Assembly: GCA_022791315.1 (NCBI GenBank)
Contig: JAAVYW010000061.1
Span: 1-64,000 of the forward strand
Length of the DNA: 64,000 nt
DNA from: Oscillospiraceae bacterium
GTDB taxonomy: Bacteria > Bacillota > Clostridia > Oscillospirales > Ruminococcaceae
Direction of reading: 5' to 3'
Position 1 is the first letter of the stretch; each line of letters begins with the position of its first letter. Below the pieces are notes generated by a model. The model saw nothing but the letters and a program-made list of their open reading frames with translations. It had not been told where the DNA came from and did not search any database. A program made the position numbers and the translations under genes. This document shows, piece by piece, positions 7,040 through 15,799 of this stretch.

Positions 7040-7933
7040 CTATTTCTCCTCCTTCACCGGATAGAGCACGATTTTGTCCTCCTGCAATTCCACCCGCAGC
7101 TTATCCCGGTTTTCAATCCCCAGCTTATCCATGTAGGGCTTGGGCAGCTGCAAGCGCCCGGCCCTGTCCAGCACGGCCAGCTCCTCATGGCTCTCCTCGT
7201 CTAAGAAGCCCCCGGCCTGCTCCAGCTCCTCGGAATAGTTTTTCCGCCGGATAAATTCGCTGCTGGTCTTCCCGTCCCGGATAGCCACCACTCTATCCAC
7301 CTTGCGGGATAGCATCATATCATGGGTGACAATGACAATTGTGGTGCCAAATTCCCGGTTCACCTGCCGGAACACATTGAGAATCACATCGGCAGTCTTG
7401 GTATCCACCGCGCCGGTGGGCTCGTCGGCCAGCAGAAGCCGGGGGTTCCCCGCCAGCCCGATGCCGATAGCCACCCGCTGCTGCTCGCCGCCCGAGAGCT
7501 CGCTGAGCTTATTCTTAGCCCGTTTCGAGAGCCCCACTAAGTCCAGCAGCTCCCTGGCCCGCTGCTTATCCTCCCGGGAGAGCCTCCCGTGCTGGACGCG
7601 CATCACCATCTGGATATTCTCCAGCGCCGTCAGGTAGGGGATGAGGTTGCGGGCGTTGTTCTGCCACACAAACCCCACTGTCTCCCGCCGGTACTTTATC
7701 ATGTCCTTTTCCCCGAACTTCAAGAGGTTTTTCCCATCCACGGTAAGGCTCCCGGCGCTGGGCTTATCCAGGGCCCCCAGCATATTCAGCAAGGTGGATT
7801 TCCCCGACCCGCTGTTCCCGATAATCCCGATGAGCTCCCCTTCCTCCACCTCCAAATCCAGCCCCTGCAGGGCCAGCACCTCGGTCTCCTTGGTCTTGTA
7901 GATTTTCACCAGGTTCTCACAGGAAATCATCAT
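7040..7933 (-). CDS. ABC transporter ATP-binding protein with C-terminal AbrB-like domain
   Basis: The first 230 residues form a MacB/LolD-type ATPase: Walker A GNSGSGKST, signature LSGGEQQR, Walker B LLLADEPTG and the switch histidine in VTHD. Residues about 250-297 add a segment (AVLDRAGRLQLPKPYMDKLG...KIVLYP) that looks like a SpoVT/AbrB swapped-hairpin domain, unusual on a transporter ATPase. The length of 297 residues fits this extra tail. It is the last gene of the adaptor-permease-ATPase-ATPase operon. The ATPase assignment is secure; the AbrB call is by pattern. Confidence 0.85.
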   Translation of the reverse strand: MMISCENLVKIYKTKETEVLALQGLDLEVEEGELIGIIGNSGSGKSTLLNMLGALDKPSAGSLTVDGKNLLKFGEKDMIKYRRETVGFVWQNNARNLIPYLTALENIQMVMRVQHGRLSREDKQRARELLDLVGLSKRAKNKLSELSGGEQQRVAIGIGLAGNPRLLLADEPTGAVDTKTADVILNVFRQVNREFGTTIVIVTHDMMLSRKVDRVVAIRDGKTSSEFIRRKNYSEELEQAGGFLDEESHEELAVLDRAGRLQLPKPYMDKLGIENRDKLRVELQEDKIVLYPVKEEK

Positions 7934-7939
7934 GTCTCT

Positions 7940-8623
7940 CTATTCCTCCACAATCTCCCCATCCCGCAGGGTATACACCGTGTCTGCAATCTCCATCATA
8001 TTGGGGTCGTGCGTCGTCATCACCACGCTGAGGTTTTCGCCCCGAATCAGGTCTTTGAACACCTTCATCACCTGCAAGGCAGTGCCGGAATCCAGCTCGG
8101 CAGTGGGCTCGTCGGCAAAAATCACCTTGGGGCGGTGGGCAATGGCCCTGGCAATGGCAATGCGCTGCTGCTCGCCGCCGGAGAGCTCGCTGGGGATATG
8201 GCTCATACGCTTGCCCAGGCCCACCAGGGTCAGGCTCTCCTCGGCGCGCTTGCGCCGTTCCCGTCCTCCCCTGACGCCTGCAATCCGCAGGCCAAACTCC
8301 ACATTTTCATAGGCCGTCATCTCTCCCATCAGCGCCACCGCCTGGAAAATAATGGCCGATTCCCGCCGCCGGAAAGCATCCCGCTGCCGCAGCGAGAGCG
8401 CCGTCAGGTCGGTTTTTCCGTCGTAGAGGATGGCGCCCGAGGTGGGCAAATCCAGGGTACTGAGCATGTTGAGCAGCGTGGTCTTCCCCGAGCCGGAGGG
8501 CCCTCGCAGCACCGTGAGCTGCCCTGCCGGGATGGCAATGGATACATTTTTCACTGCACGGACCACATTTTTTCCCGTGCCAAATTGCCTGCACAGGTCT
8601 TTTGCCTCTAATATCGCTGCCAT
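7940..8623 (-). CDS. ABC transporter ATP-binding protein (MacB/LolD type)
   Basis: A 227-residue ATPase with Walker A GPSGSGKTT, signature LSGGEQQRIA, Walker B VIFADEPTAELD and MTTHD. I place the start at the ATG at 8623, eight bases after GAGGAG, which itself overlaps the stop of the permease gene, so translation is coupled. Partner of the FtsX-type permease and probably of the second ATPase downstream; two different ATPases may form a heterodimer. One oddity is the Q-loop region FQAVALMGEMTAYENV, where the usual Leu-Pro is replaced. Confidence 0.88.
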   Translation of the reverse strand: MAAILEAKDLCRQFGTGKNVVRAVKNVSIAIPAGQLTVLRGPSGSGKTTLLNMLSTLDLPTSGAILYDGKTDLTALSLRQRDAFRRRESAIIFQAVALMGEMTAYENVEFGLRIAGVRGGRERRKRAEESLTLVGLGKRMSHIPSELSGGEQQRIAIARAIAHRPKVIFADEPTAELDSGTALQVMKVFKDLIRGENLSVVMTTHDPNMMEIADTVYTLRDGEIVEE

Positions 8624-8628
8624 TCCCA

Positions 8629-11475
8629 TCACTCCTCTCCCAATTTCAAGGCCTGGTCAATCCGGATGCGGCTGATGAGCCCGGCCAAAATCAGCAGCCC
8701 GCTGAGGAGCATAATCCCCAGGGTCAGGAAAATCCTGCCGTAGTCCCCCACATCCATGTGGACAAAGAAGGGGGGCACCTGCTCCGTGACAGGGTACAGG
8801 TATTTGAGCATGGGCACCGTCACCGAGCTGGAGAGCCAGCCGATAAACACCCCTGCGCCAATGGCCCCGCCCGAGAGCAGCAGCTGCTCCCAAACCAGCA
8901 TCCCGATGAGCTTCCACTTGGAGAGGCCCATGGCCCGCAGCAGGCCAAATTGCAGGGTGCGCCCCTTGATGTTGAGAATCCAGTAGATGAGGAACCCGAT
9001 AAAGGTGACAAACATTGTCACCACAAAGCCCAGGGTGAGGGTGCCGTTGATGCCCTGGAGCATGGGGTCGTTTTTCACCTCCACCAGCTCCTGGGCGGCG
9101 TCCCGCATCCGGGTAATTTTCAGGTTTTTGTCGCTGATGGCACGGTAGAGGTCGGCCCGCTTCACCCCCTCCTCCACGCTCATCCACACCTGGTAGGGTT
9201 CCAGCCGGATTTGGGACATGAGGGAATCAAAGCCAAAGATAACCAGCTTAGGCGGGTCAGATCCAGTCTGGGCTGGGTTAAAGCCGGGCCAGTAGTCCAC
9301 AAAGCCGGCCACGGTGCCGGTCACCCTGTTCATCTGCCCTGTCCAGCTCACGGTAATCTCATCCCCCACCTGGAACCCCTTGTCCTGCATGGAGGTGGAG
9401 AGCAGCACGGCCCTGGGGTTTTCCGCCATCAGCCGCAGGTATTCCGTAAAGGCATAGGGCAGCAAATCCCGCCTGAACCAGGCCACCCGGGAAAAGGGCT
9501 CGGGCTCAATTGCCATTAAGGCCACATTGGTGGCGTTCCCCCTGCCGCTAGAGGTGCTCACCGCGTCCTTGCGGAACACCTTGGTGGCCTCCTTCACCCC
9601 GGTGAGGGACTGGAAGGAGTAGAAGGGCAGCTCGGTGTAGATGGTGTCGGTGATAGTCATCAGGTTCCCCTCGGTGTCCCCAGCCTCCGCCAGCTCATAC
9701 TGGCCGTCGTCCCCCTCCTTCACCATATAGCTCACTGTCTCGCTCTCCCAGCGGGGCACAATGGTGACATCCGCACCGATGTCATAGCGCACCCTGTCCT
9801 CCTGGAAGGAGTTGAGGGTACGGGCCGCTGTGGCGCTGAACATGGCGAGGGAGATGGTGAGGATGAGGAACAACGCGATAAACTGGTCCTTCCCCCTGGA
9901 ACGGGAGACCGCCAGCAATGCCGAATACCCTTCCGGCGACCAGAAGGGCCTGCCCAGCCGGAACACCAGCTTGATAACCAGGGGATAGAGCCGCAGGAAC
10001 AGCAGCCCCAGCCCAAAGATAAACATGGTATTGACTAAGAAGAGCATAGGGTCGATATAGGTGTCCTGGGCCCCCTCGGTGACAGCCCCTGAGAGCTTTA
10101 CATAGTTGCGCAGCATCAGCAGGGAGGCGGCCAGCAGGATGATGTCCAAAAAGAGCTTGTTCCACAGGGGGCGCCCCCCCTTGGCCTTCTGCCGCTTGTA
10201 CTCCACAATGGAGAGGCGGGAGGCCGAAACCGCTGGGAACAGCATTGTCACGGTAAACACTGCCACCGCCGCCAGGGCGTAGAGATAGGAGGTGGAGGTG
10301 AGGGTGATGTCAATCCCCTTGCGGGAGACAAATTCCAAAAACCCGTTGCACAGCCCCAGCACCCGGCACATCTGGTAGCCCACCAGCGGCCCGATGAGGA
10401 AAGAGGCAATGGAAATCAGCACACACTGCAAAAAGGCGCTCTCAAACACCTGCATATTGGAGGCGCCCCGGCTCTTTAGGATAGTGATGTCATTTTTGTC
10501 GTGCTCCATAATCAGGCTGGCAATCATGAAGATGTAAAATACCAGCATCAGGATAATAGGCACCTGCAAAACGCTGAGGGTGGCGCTCAGGCTTTGCTGC
10601 TTCTCCTGGTAGCGGCGCAGGGTGGATTCTGCGTCAAAGGTGACCTGGATTTCCCTGCCCACCTGGGAGGAGTTGCGGTTCGCCTGGGAGAGGAGGCGGG
10701 GCACGTCGGCCATTTTGATTTCGTAGAAATCCAGGGTGGAAAACCACTGGATTTGCTTTACCTGGGGCTCGGCCACCTCCACCATTTCCCGCTGCACCAT
10801 GTCATAATTCAGCATCAGCGTGGGGGTATAGCGGTCGATGGTCTGGTACCAGTAGGGGTCCTCGTAGTCGGCATAGGTATAGACCCCTGACACCGTAAAG
10901 GTAAACAGGGGGTCGTTGGACACCCGGCTCACCACGGAATAGGTCTTGCCCACAGCCAGCCGGTATTTGTTGAGCCCCTCCTCCGTCACCATGGCCTGGC
11001 ACACCCCGTTTTCATAGGAGTCATCGGGGAAAGTGCCCGAAAGCATGGTGACATGCTGCTCCATATCCTCCAGCGCGTAGAGCTTCACCTCTTCCCGGCC
11101 CTCGTTGCCGGTGGCCTTCTGTACCCGCAGATAGCCCGAGAGCAGGGTGTAGCGCTTGGCGTGCATCTGCTCGGTGAGCCCCAGCCGCCCCACAAACCCC
11201 TCTTCCAGCCGCTGCTCCATCTGGGCCAGCGCCGCCTGGGACTCCTCCACCGTGTGGTTCGTCATGGGCATGCTCATGGTGATGGTGTAGTTGCCGGGGG
11301 ATACGCCGCTGTTGGCCTGGTAATTCTCCAGGTCCTGTATGAGCATCCGCTGCAAAATCCCGTTGGTGTACACCGGGATGCTGCTGATAACCGCCACACT
11401 GAGCACAAACCCAATCAGCAGGCAGCCCACCATCCACTTGTTGCGCACCATTTTCTTCAGCACATATCGAAACAA
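8629..11475 (-). CDS. Large FtsX/MacB-type ABC permease
   Basis: The 948-residue membrane protein has an N-terminal helix (residues about 14-35), a long extracytoplasmic domain, a first FtsX bundle of three helices near residues 305-420 with the DKNDITILKSRGASNMQVF coupling motif, further helices near 440-530, a second extracytoplasmic domain, and a C-terminal FtsX bundle with ILNIKGRTLQFGLLRAMGLS. This duplicated design is typical of Firmicute exporters of peptides or antibiotics and of lipoprotein-handling systems. The start appears to be a TTG at 11475 after GGGGAAGAGGAA; the ATG at 11451 is an alternative. Cargo unknown. Confidence 0.87.
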   Translation of the reverse strand: MFRYVLKKMVRNKWMVGCLLIGFVLSVAVISSIPVYTNGILQRMLIQDLENYQANSGVSPGNYTITMSMPMTNHTVEESQAALAQMEQRLEEGFVGRLGLTEQMHAKRYTLLSGYLRVQKATGNEGREEVKLYALEDMEQHVTMLSGTFPDDSYENGVCQAMVTEEGLNKYRLAVGKTYSVVSRVSNDPLFTFTVSGVYTYADYEDPYWYQTIDRYTPTLMLNYDMVQREMVEVAEPQVKQIQWFSTLDFYEIKMADVPRLLSQANRNSSQVGREIQVTFDAESTLRRYQEKQQSLSATLSVLQVPIILMLVFYIFMIASLIMEHDKNDITILKSRGASNMQVFESAFLQCVLISIASFLIGPLVGYQMCRVLGLCNGFLEFVSRKGIDITLTSTSYLYALAAVAVFTVTMLFPAVSASRLSIVEYKRQKAKGGRPLWNKLFLDIILLAASLLMLRNYVKLSGAVTEGAQDTYIDPMLFLVNTMFIFGLGLLFLRLYPLVIKLVFRLGRPFWSPEGYSALLAVSRSRGKDQFIALFLILTISLAMFSATAARTLNSFQEDRVRYDIGADVTIVPRWESETVSYMVKEGDDGQYELAEAGDTEGNLMTITDTIYTELPFYSFQSLTGVKEATKVFRKDAVSTSSGRGNATNVALMAIEPEPFSRVAWFRRDLLPYAFTEYLRLMAENPRAVLLSTSMQDKGFQVGDEITVSWTGQMNRVTGTVAGFVDYWPGFNPAQTGSDPPKLVIFGFDSLMSQIRLEPYQVWMSVEEGVKRADLYRAISDKNLKITRMRDAAQELVEVKNDPMLQGINGTLTLGFVVTMFVTFIGFLIYWILNIKGRTLQFGLLRAMGLSKWKLIGMLVWEQLLLSGGAIGAGVFIGWLSSSVTVPMLKYLYPVTEQVPPFFVHMDVGDYGRIFLTLGIMLLSGLLILAGLISRIRIDQALKLGEE

Positions 11476-11557
11476 TTCCTCTTCCCCCGCAATTCCAATT
11501 TAGGCCGCCCGGCTGTCAGTGCCCCGCCCCGCTGCGGTTTTCCGCCTGGGACAGAGC

Positions 11558-12775
11558 CTATTCAATGATGAGCACGTCGCCCTCTTCCAGCCCCGAGAGT
11601 ATCTCATAATGGGTGGCCGATTCAATGCCCACTTCCACGTCCCGCTCGCTGCGCAGGCCGTCCTCGTTCATCACGCTGGCATAGTAGCCGCCCAGGTACT
11701 TGGTAATGGCGTTTTTGGGGGCCACCACCACATCCTTTTTCTCTTCCAGGATGATTTCATAGTTGGCCCGGCGCCCGGTTGTCAGGTTTTCCGGCATCTC
11801 CTCAATGCGGAACTGCACGGTGTCCTTATAGGCCTCGTATTCCTCCGCGGGCACGGAAGAGGGGGTTTGGACTACAGTGGCGGTGTAGTCCTTCCCGTCC
11901 ACGTTTAGGGTGGCCTCCATCCCCATCTTGATATTGGCGGCGTTGGAGCCTGTGTACTCAAACAGCAGGTCAGAGGTATCGGCCACAGTGATAAAAATCT
12001 TCTGGGCGTTCACATAGTCCCCCACTGCCAGATTTTCATCCACGAAAATCACCCGCCCGCTAATGGGAGAGGTGATGACCGCCTTGGAAAAGGCGTCATA
12101 CAGGTCGTTCAGCTCCAGCTGGGCCACCTTCAAATCAATCTGCTTGTATTCGTTGGAGTAGTTGCGCTTCTCCTCTTTCTCCTGGGAGACCTCCTCCAAT
12201 TCCAGCATAGTCTGCTGGATGGCAAGGCGCTGCTGGTTAATCTGGGTCTTCAGCGATTCCAGCACTACCTCCTCCTCGTGGTTGTCATTGGCTTCGCGCA
12301 GCTGGTTTTTCAGGTTTTCCAACCCCAGGTTCTGGCTCTCCAGCTGCAATTCCAGCCGGGCAATGCGGTAGGAGTTGTCCTCCTCCTCAATGTCCACTGT
12401 CTGCTCCAGCTCCACTTTCAGCTTTTCAATCGCCAGCTTCTTCTTTTCAATCTCCACTTTCAGGGAGTCCACGTCCAGGCTGGCTAAGGTCTGGCCCTTC
12501 TCCACGTCCATCCCCTGGGAGACCGCCAGCTCCGCCAGGTAGCCCCCCCGGTCGGTAAAGGCCAGGTCGTATCTCCTGCGGGAAACCACATAGCAGGTCC
12601 CGGAGATTTTGTTCACCACGTCCCCCCGTCCCACGGTCTGGGTGGTGTATGTAACCTCATCCGGCGTATTCACCGGCATGGTCAGCTCCGCTTCCTCCTC
12701 CGGAATCAGATTGCATCCACTCTGTAATAGGAAGGCCGCCGCAAGCAGCAGCGCCGCCACCATTCTCCCTCTCAT
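11558..12775 (-). CDS. HlyD/RND-type adaptor lipoprotein of an ABC efflux system
   Basis: The 405-residue protein starts with a lipoprotein signal (MRGRMVAALLLAAAFLLQSG followed by Cys 21), then a short barrel-sandwich half, a long coiled coil of about 140 residues rich in Glu, Lys, Leu and Gln, the second lipoyl half (SPISGRVIFVDENLAVGDYV) and a beta-barrel with VVVAPKNAITKYLGG. Such adaptors link MacB-like permeases to the cell surface in Gram-positives. It is the first gene of the efflux operon, 82 bases before the permease. The start at 12775 has only a distant GGGG site; a long palindrome lies in the leader. Confidence 0.87.
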   Translation of the reverse strand: MRGRMVAALLLAAAFLLQSGCNLIPEEEAELTMPVNTPDEVTYTTQTVGRGDVVNKISGTCYVVSRRRYDLAFTDRGGYLAELAVSQGMDVEKGQTLASLDVDSLKVEIEKKKLAIEKLKVELEQTVDIEEEDNSYRIARLELQLESQNLGLENLKNQLREANDNHEEEVVLESLKTQINQQRLAIQQTMLELEEVSQEKEEKRNYSNEYKQIDLKVAQLELNDLYDAFSKAVITSPISGRVIFVDENLAVGDYVNAQKIFITVADTSDLLFEYTGSNAANIKMGMEATLNVDGKDYTATVVQTPSSVPAEEYEAYKDTVQFRIEEMPENLTTGRRANYEIILEEKKDVVVAPKNAITKYLGGYYASVMNEDGLRSERDVEVGIESATHYEILSGLEEGDVLIIE

Positions 12776-12800
12776 TATGCCAAAGCATCCCCTTTCTCCA

Positions 12801-12854
12801 CTAGGGGGTGTTTGAAAATAGGGCAATTGCCGGATTTTTCAAACACCCCCTAGG
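12801..12854. repeat. 54-bp near-perfect palindrome in the efflux operon leader
   Basis: CTAGGGGGTGTTTGAAAA and its complement flank a centre that contains the palindrome GGCAATTGCC. It lies just before the adaptor lipoprotein gene. It could be an attenuator, a protein-binding site or a tiny mobile-element footprint; no flanking duplication is obvious. The rest of 12855-13069 holds AT-rich sequence without a gene and probably the operon promoter. Confidence 0.7.
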
Positions 12855-13069
12855 CCGCCTCCAAAATAAGCGTTCAAACCTAGTTTAACTATTTTACCAC
12901 AAGGAACCTCTCAAGTGTAGTATTTTTGTGCAAATTTGTCTGATGTCACAAATTTTCCCCGTCTCCTTGTGTGATTTGGTAAAATGGCAGCAGCATTTGT
13001 GGCACAAAAAGAGGACCCTGCGCAAGGGTAAGGATTCATAAATGGGATACAGTATAACAGCACCTGTCA

Positions 13070-13348
13070 TCAGGCCAATTTATTTTTTTCGCCCCAGATG
13101 CACAGCTGATCCAAAACATCCATTAGGGATTTCCCCCGGTCGCTGAGACTGTATTCTACCTTTGGTGGGATTTGTGGATACTCTGTTCTTATAATCAGCT
13201 GGGCTGACTCCAGCTCTTTCAGATTTGTGCTGAGGGTTTTATCGGATATCTTTTTCAAATACCGTTTCAACTCGTTGAAACGCACTGCCTTATACTCCAT
13301 AAGGCAGTAGAGAATAACCATCTTGTGCTTGCCGGATATGAGGGACAT
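13070..13348 (-). CDS. HxlR-family winged-helix regulator, N-terminus in doubt
   Basis: The 92-residue product has the HxlR core: SLISGKHKMVILYCLMEYKA, FNELKRYLKKISDKTLSTNL, LKELESAQLIIRTEYPQIPP and VEYSLSDRGKSLMDVL. HxlR proteins are dimeric regulators of redox and aldehyde responses. The frame continues upstream of the ATG with family-like residues (EDTGFSYT) but meets a stop before any normal start codon, so either the first 14 residues are lost or an ATT start or one-base lesion is involved. No N-terminal sensor cysteine is seen. It is divergent from the flavin reductase gene and probably regulates it. Confidence 0.8.
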   Translation of the reverse strand: MSLISGKHKMVILYCLMEYKAVRFNELKRYLKKISDKTLSTNLKELESAQLIIRTEYPQIPPKVEYSLSDRGKSLMDVLDQLCIWGEKNKLA

Positions 13349-13410
13349 CGTATAGCTGAACCCAGTATCCTCAAAATTTGCATCCTCAATAAATCATTTT
13401 ATCATAATTA

Positions 13411-13477
13411 ACTATCCTTTCAGATAGTACCTGTCTAAAATGACAGTACTTGAATTATTTGTGGCTGGCATTATAAT
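13411..13477 (+). promoter_or_regulatory. Operators and promoter of the flavin reductase gene
   Basis: Two inverted repeats, ACTATC/GATAGT (13411-13428) and AGTAC-TGTC/GACA-TACT (13426-13450), sit just before a promoter TTGAAT (13450-13455), 16-base spacer, TATAAT (13472-13477). They lie between divergent HxlR and flavin reductase genes, as expected for HxlR binding sites. Confidence 0.7.
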
Positions 13478-13531
13478 GATACACAGGATGGTTTATCCTG
13501 TCAATCCTATTGATAAAGTGAGGTAATTATT

Positions 13532-14098
13532 ATGAGAACACAGCTGGACATTACGGAGGGCATTTTCCCAATGCCTGTCCTGATGGTTGCCACCTATAAT
13601 GAAGATGGCAGTGTCAATGTGATGAACGCCGCTTGGGGCACCATGCAGGAACGGGGAACCGTGGCTCTCAATTTAACCGAGACCCATAAAACTGTGAACA
13701 ATATCAAAGCACGAGGCGCTTTCACTGTCAGTATAGCCGATGCCGCCCACGTGGTAGAGGCGGACTATTTCGGTGTGGAAACCGGAAACAGAGTTACCGA
13801 CAAATTTGCGCGCAGCGGGCTTACTGCCAGCAAAGCCGAAACAGTGGATGCCCCTGTTATAAATGAGCTTCCATTGTGCCTCGAATGTGAATTTGTTGAA
13901 TACCAGGACAATGAATATGGATGCGGAGTAATTGGGAAGGTTGTCAATATCACCGCAGACGAAAACATTATGACAGAGGGTAGGGTCGATATGTCGCTGG
14001 TAAACGCCATTGCCTTTGACCCGTACACCCATGGATATTACAAGGTAACGGAACGTGTTGGGGAAGCATTCAAAGATGGCTTGAAGCTGAAAGAATGA
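13532..14098 (+). CDS. Flavin reductase-like FMN-binding split-barrel protein
   Basis: The 188-residue protein belongs to the flavin reductase/split-barrel family: MPVLMVATYNEDGSVNVMNA at the start, the flavin-contact region GTVALNLTETHKTVNNIK, FTVSIADAAHVVEADYFG and ECEFVEY later. These enzymes reduce FMN with NAD(P)H or use flavin to reduce small substrates. AGGT lies before the ATG. Divergent from an HxlR regulator, a common pairing for redox or xenobiotic response. Its AT-richer codon use differs from the neighbouring rnf genes, which hints at transfer. Confidence 0.85.
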   Translation: MRTQLDITEGIFPMPVLMVATYNEDGSVNVMNAAWGTMQERGTVALNLTETHKTVNNIKARGAFTVSIADAAHVVEADYFGVETGNRVTDKFARSGLTASKAETVDAPVINELPLCLECEFVEYQDNEYGCGVIGKVVNITADENIMTEGRVDMSLVNAIAFDPYTHGYYKVTERVGEAFKDGLKLKE

Positions 14099-14103
14099 AA
14101 TGA

Positions 14104-14138
14104 CGCCCGCTGAGAAGCGTTTGCTTTTCAGCGGGCGT
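14104..14138. terminator. Bidirectional terminator
   Basis: CGCCCGCTGA and TCAGCGGGCG form a stem between the convergent flavin reductase gene and rnf operon. Confidence 0.7.
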
Positions 14139-14196
14139 TAACCTTCCTTATGAGAGCCGTCCCAACAAAGGCCCTGCTGTTTTCCAGAAAAGGGTG

Positions 14197-14979
14197 CTAT
14201 ACAATGGCGTGCACCGGGCAGGCCGCCACGCACTCGCCGCAGCCCGTACACTTTTCCGGGTCGATATGGGCCAGGTTGTCCTTCACGGCAATGGCCCCGG
14301 CAGGGCAGGTCTTCACGCACTTCATGCAGCCCAGGCATCCCACCCGGCACACCTTGCGGGTAAAGGCCCCCTTGTCCCGGTTGGAGCAGCACACTTGATG
14401 GGGCGTCCCCTTGGGCTGGACAGAGAGCAGCCCCTTGGGGCAGGCCTTTGTGCAGGCCCCGCAGCCGGTGCAGAGGGCCTCGTCCACGTGGGCAATGCCC
14501 CCCACCAGGGAGAGAGCCCCATAGGGGCAGGCCTTCACGCAGTCCCCCAGCCCGATACAGGCATAGGCGCACTCCTTTTGCCCATAGAAGAGCTGGTTGC
14601 AGGCGGCGCAGGTTGTCATCCCCTGGTAGTCATACTTCTTTCCCGTGACAGCCGGGGTCCCCTGGCAGGCCAGGAAAGCGGCCTGGGGTGTCACCTCCCC
14701 GGCCTCCACCCCCAGGATACCGGCAATCCCGGCAGCCACATCCCCGCCGCCGGGCACGCAGGCATTGGCCTGGGCCTTCCCGGCACACACTGCCTTGGCG
14801 TAGTCGTCGCAGCCCGCAAAGCCGCAGGCGCCGCAGTTGGCCCCCGGCAGCAGCTCCCGCACCTTTTCCACATTGGGGTCAGTGGGCACCGCCATCAGCT
14901 TGGAGGCAATCGTCAGTACAATGGCAAAGAACAGGCCAATGCCCGCGATGATTGCCACGGTAATCAAAATCGTGTTCAT
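14197..14979 (-). CDS. rnfB: Rnf complex ferredoxin subunit RnfB
   Basis: RnfB takes electrons from reduced ferredoxin and passes them into the ion-pumping Rnf complex. The 260-residue protein has an N-terminal membrane helix (residues 4-28), the Fe-S domain CGACGFAGCDDYAKAVC with a later cysteine, then several ferredoxin clusters: CIGLGDCVKACP, CTGCGACTKACP, CLGCMKCVKTCP and CTGCGECVAACP. Both the length and the multiple clusters match clostridial RnfB. Last gene of rnfCDGEAB, separated from rnfA by an unusual 232-base hairpin-rich spacer. Confidence 0.95.
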   Translation of the reverse strand: MNTILITVAIIAGIGLFFAIVLTIASKLMAVPTDPNVEKVRELLPGANCGACGFAGCDDYAKAVCAGKAQANACVPGGGDVAAGIAGILGVEAGEVTPQAAFLACQGTPAVTGKKYDYQGMTTCAACNQLFYGQKECAYACIGLGDCVKACPYGALSLVGGIAHVDEALCTGCGACTKACPKGLLSVQPKGTPHQVCCSNRDKGAFTRKVCRVGCLGCMKCVKTCPAGAIAVKDNLAHIDPEKCTGCGECVAACPVHAIV

Positions 14980-15211
14980 TCTCGCAATCTCCTTTCCCGA
15001 CAGCCGCGGGATTCATCAAAATAATCCCCCGCGCCCGCAGGCGCTTTCAAATCCTGTGAAGCAGGCATTTTTGGCGATAGCCTGTGCCTCGCCCAAAAAT
15101 TCTCCCATTTCTCCAAGTGCGCGAAATGCAGCGCCAACTCTGCTGGCGTTAGCCCAATATAAGGCCGCAGGCCTGGAGCGGGCCCCGGGAAGCAATTCTA
15201 TGGCTTCCCGG
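14980..15211. repeat. Hairpin-rich spacer between rnfA and rnfB
   Basis: No gene is seen here. The stretch begins (in plus coordinates near 15027) with CCCGCGCCCGCAGGCGCTTT, a sequence also present at about 15859 in the next spacer, and contains several short inverted repeats. On the minus strand the RBS of rnfB lies at its lower end. Confidence 0.6.
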
Positions 15212-15799
15212 TTAATGGAACAGCCCTTCCACCACGCCGCTGAAGCCGAAGAAGGACAGGGACACGATGGAGGCGGCGATGAGGGTGATGGGCAGCCCCT
15301 TAAAGCAGGCGGGGGTGTTGCACCGCTCCACCCGGGAGCGCACCCCGGCAAAGAGCACCATTGCCAGCAGGAAGCCCAGCCCGGCCCCCAGGGCGTTCAC
15401 CAGCGTCTCCAAAAAGGTGTAGCTGCTCTCGATGTTCAGCAGGGTGACACCCAGCACGGCACAGTTGGTGGTGATAAGGGGCAGGTAGATGCCCAGCGCC
15501 TCGTAGAGCGAGGGGATGTACTTTTTCAGCGCCGTCTCCACCAGCTGCACCAGGGAGGCAATCACCAGGATAAAGGCAATGGTGGATAGGTAGTTCAGCC
15601 CGTTGGGCTCCAATAAAAAGGTATACACCGGCCAGGTCACGGCAGAGGCCATCACCATCACAAAGGTGACGGCCACGCTCATCCCGGCAGCGGACTTCAC
15701 GTTTTTGGACACGCCCAAAAACGGGCAGATGCCCATGAACTTGGACAGGACAAAGTTATTGACTAAAATCGCGGAGAACAGGATAGACATCAGTTTCAT
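15212..15799 (-). CDS. rnfA: Rnf complex membrane subunit RnfA
   Basis: RnfA is one of two homologous six-helix membrane subunits (with RnfE) that hold an intramembrane iron-sulfur cluster and conduct ions. The 195-residue sequence shows the conserved NNFVLSKFMGICPFLG at the start and TTNCAVLGVTLLNIE later, whose cysteines are the cluster ligands. Normal length. Flanked on both sides by spacers with hairpins. Confidence 0.95.
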   Translation of the reverse strand: MKLMSILFSAILVNNFVLSKFMGICPFLGVSKNVKSAAGMSVAVTFVMVMASAVTWPVYTFLLEPNGLNYLSTIAFILVIASLVQLVETALKKYIPSLYEALGIYLPLITTNCAVLGVTLLNIESSYTFLETLVNALGAGLGFLLAMVLFAGVRSRVERCNTPACFKGLPITLIAASIVSLSFFGFSGVVEGLFH

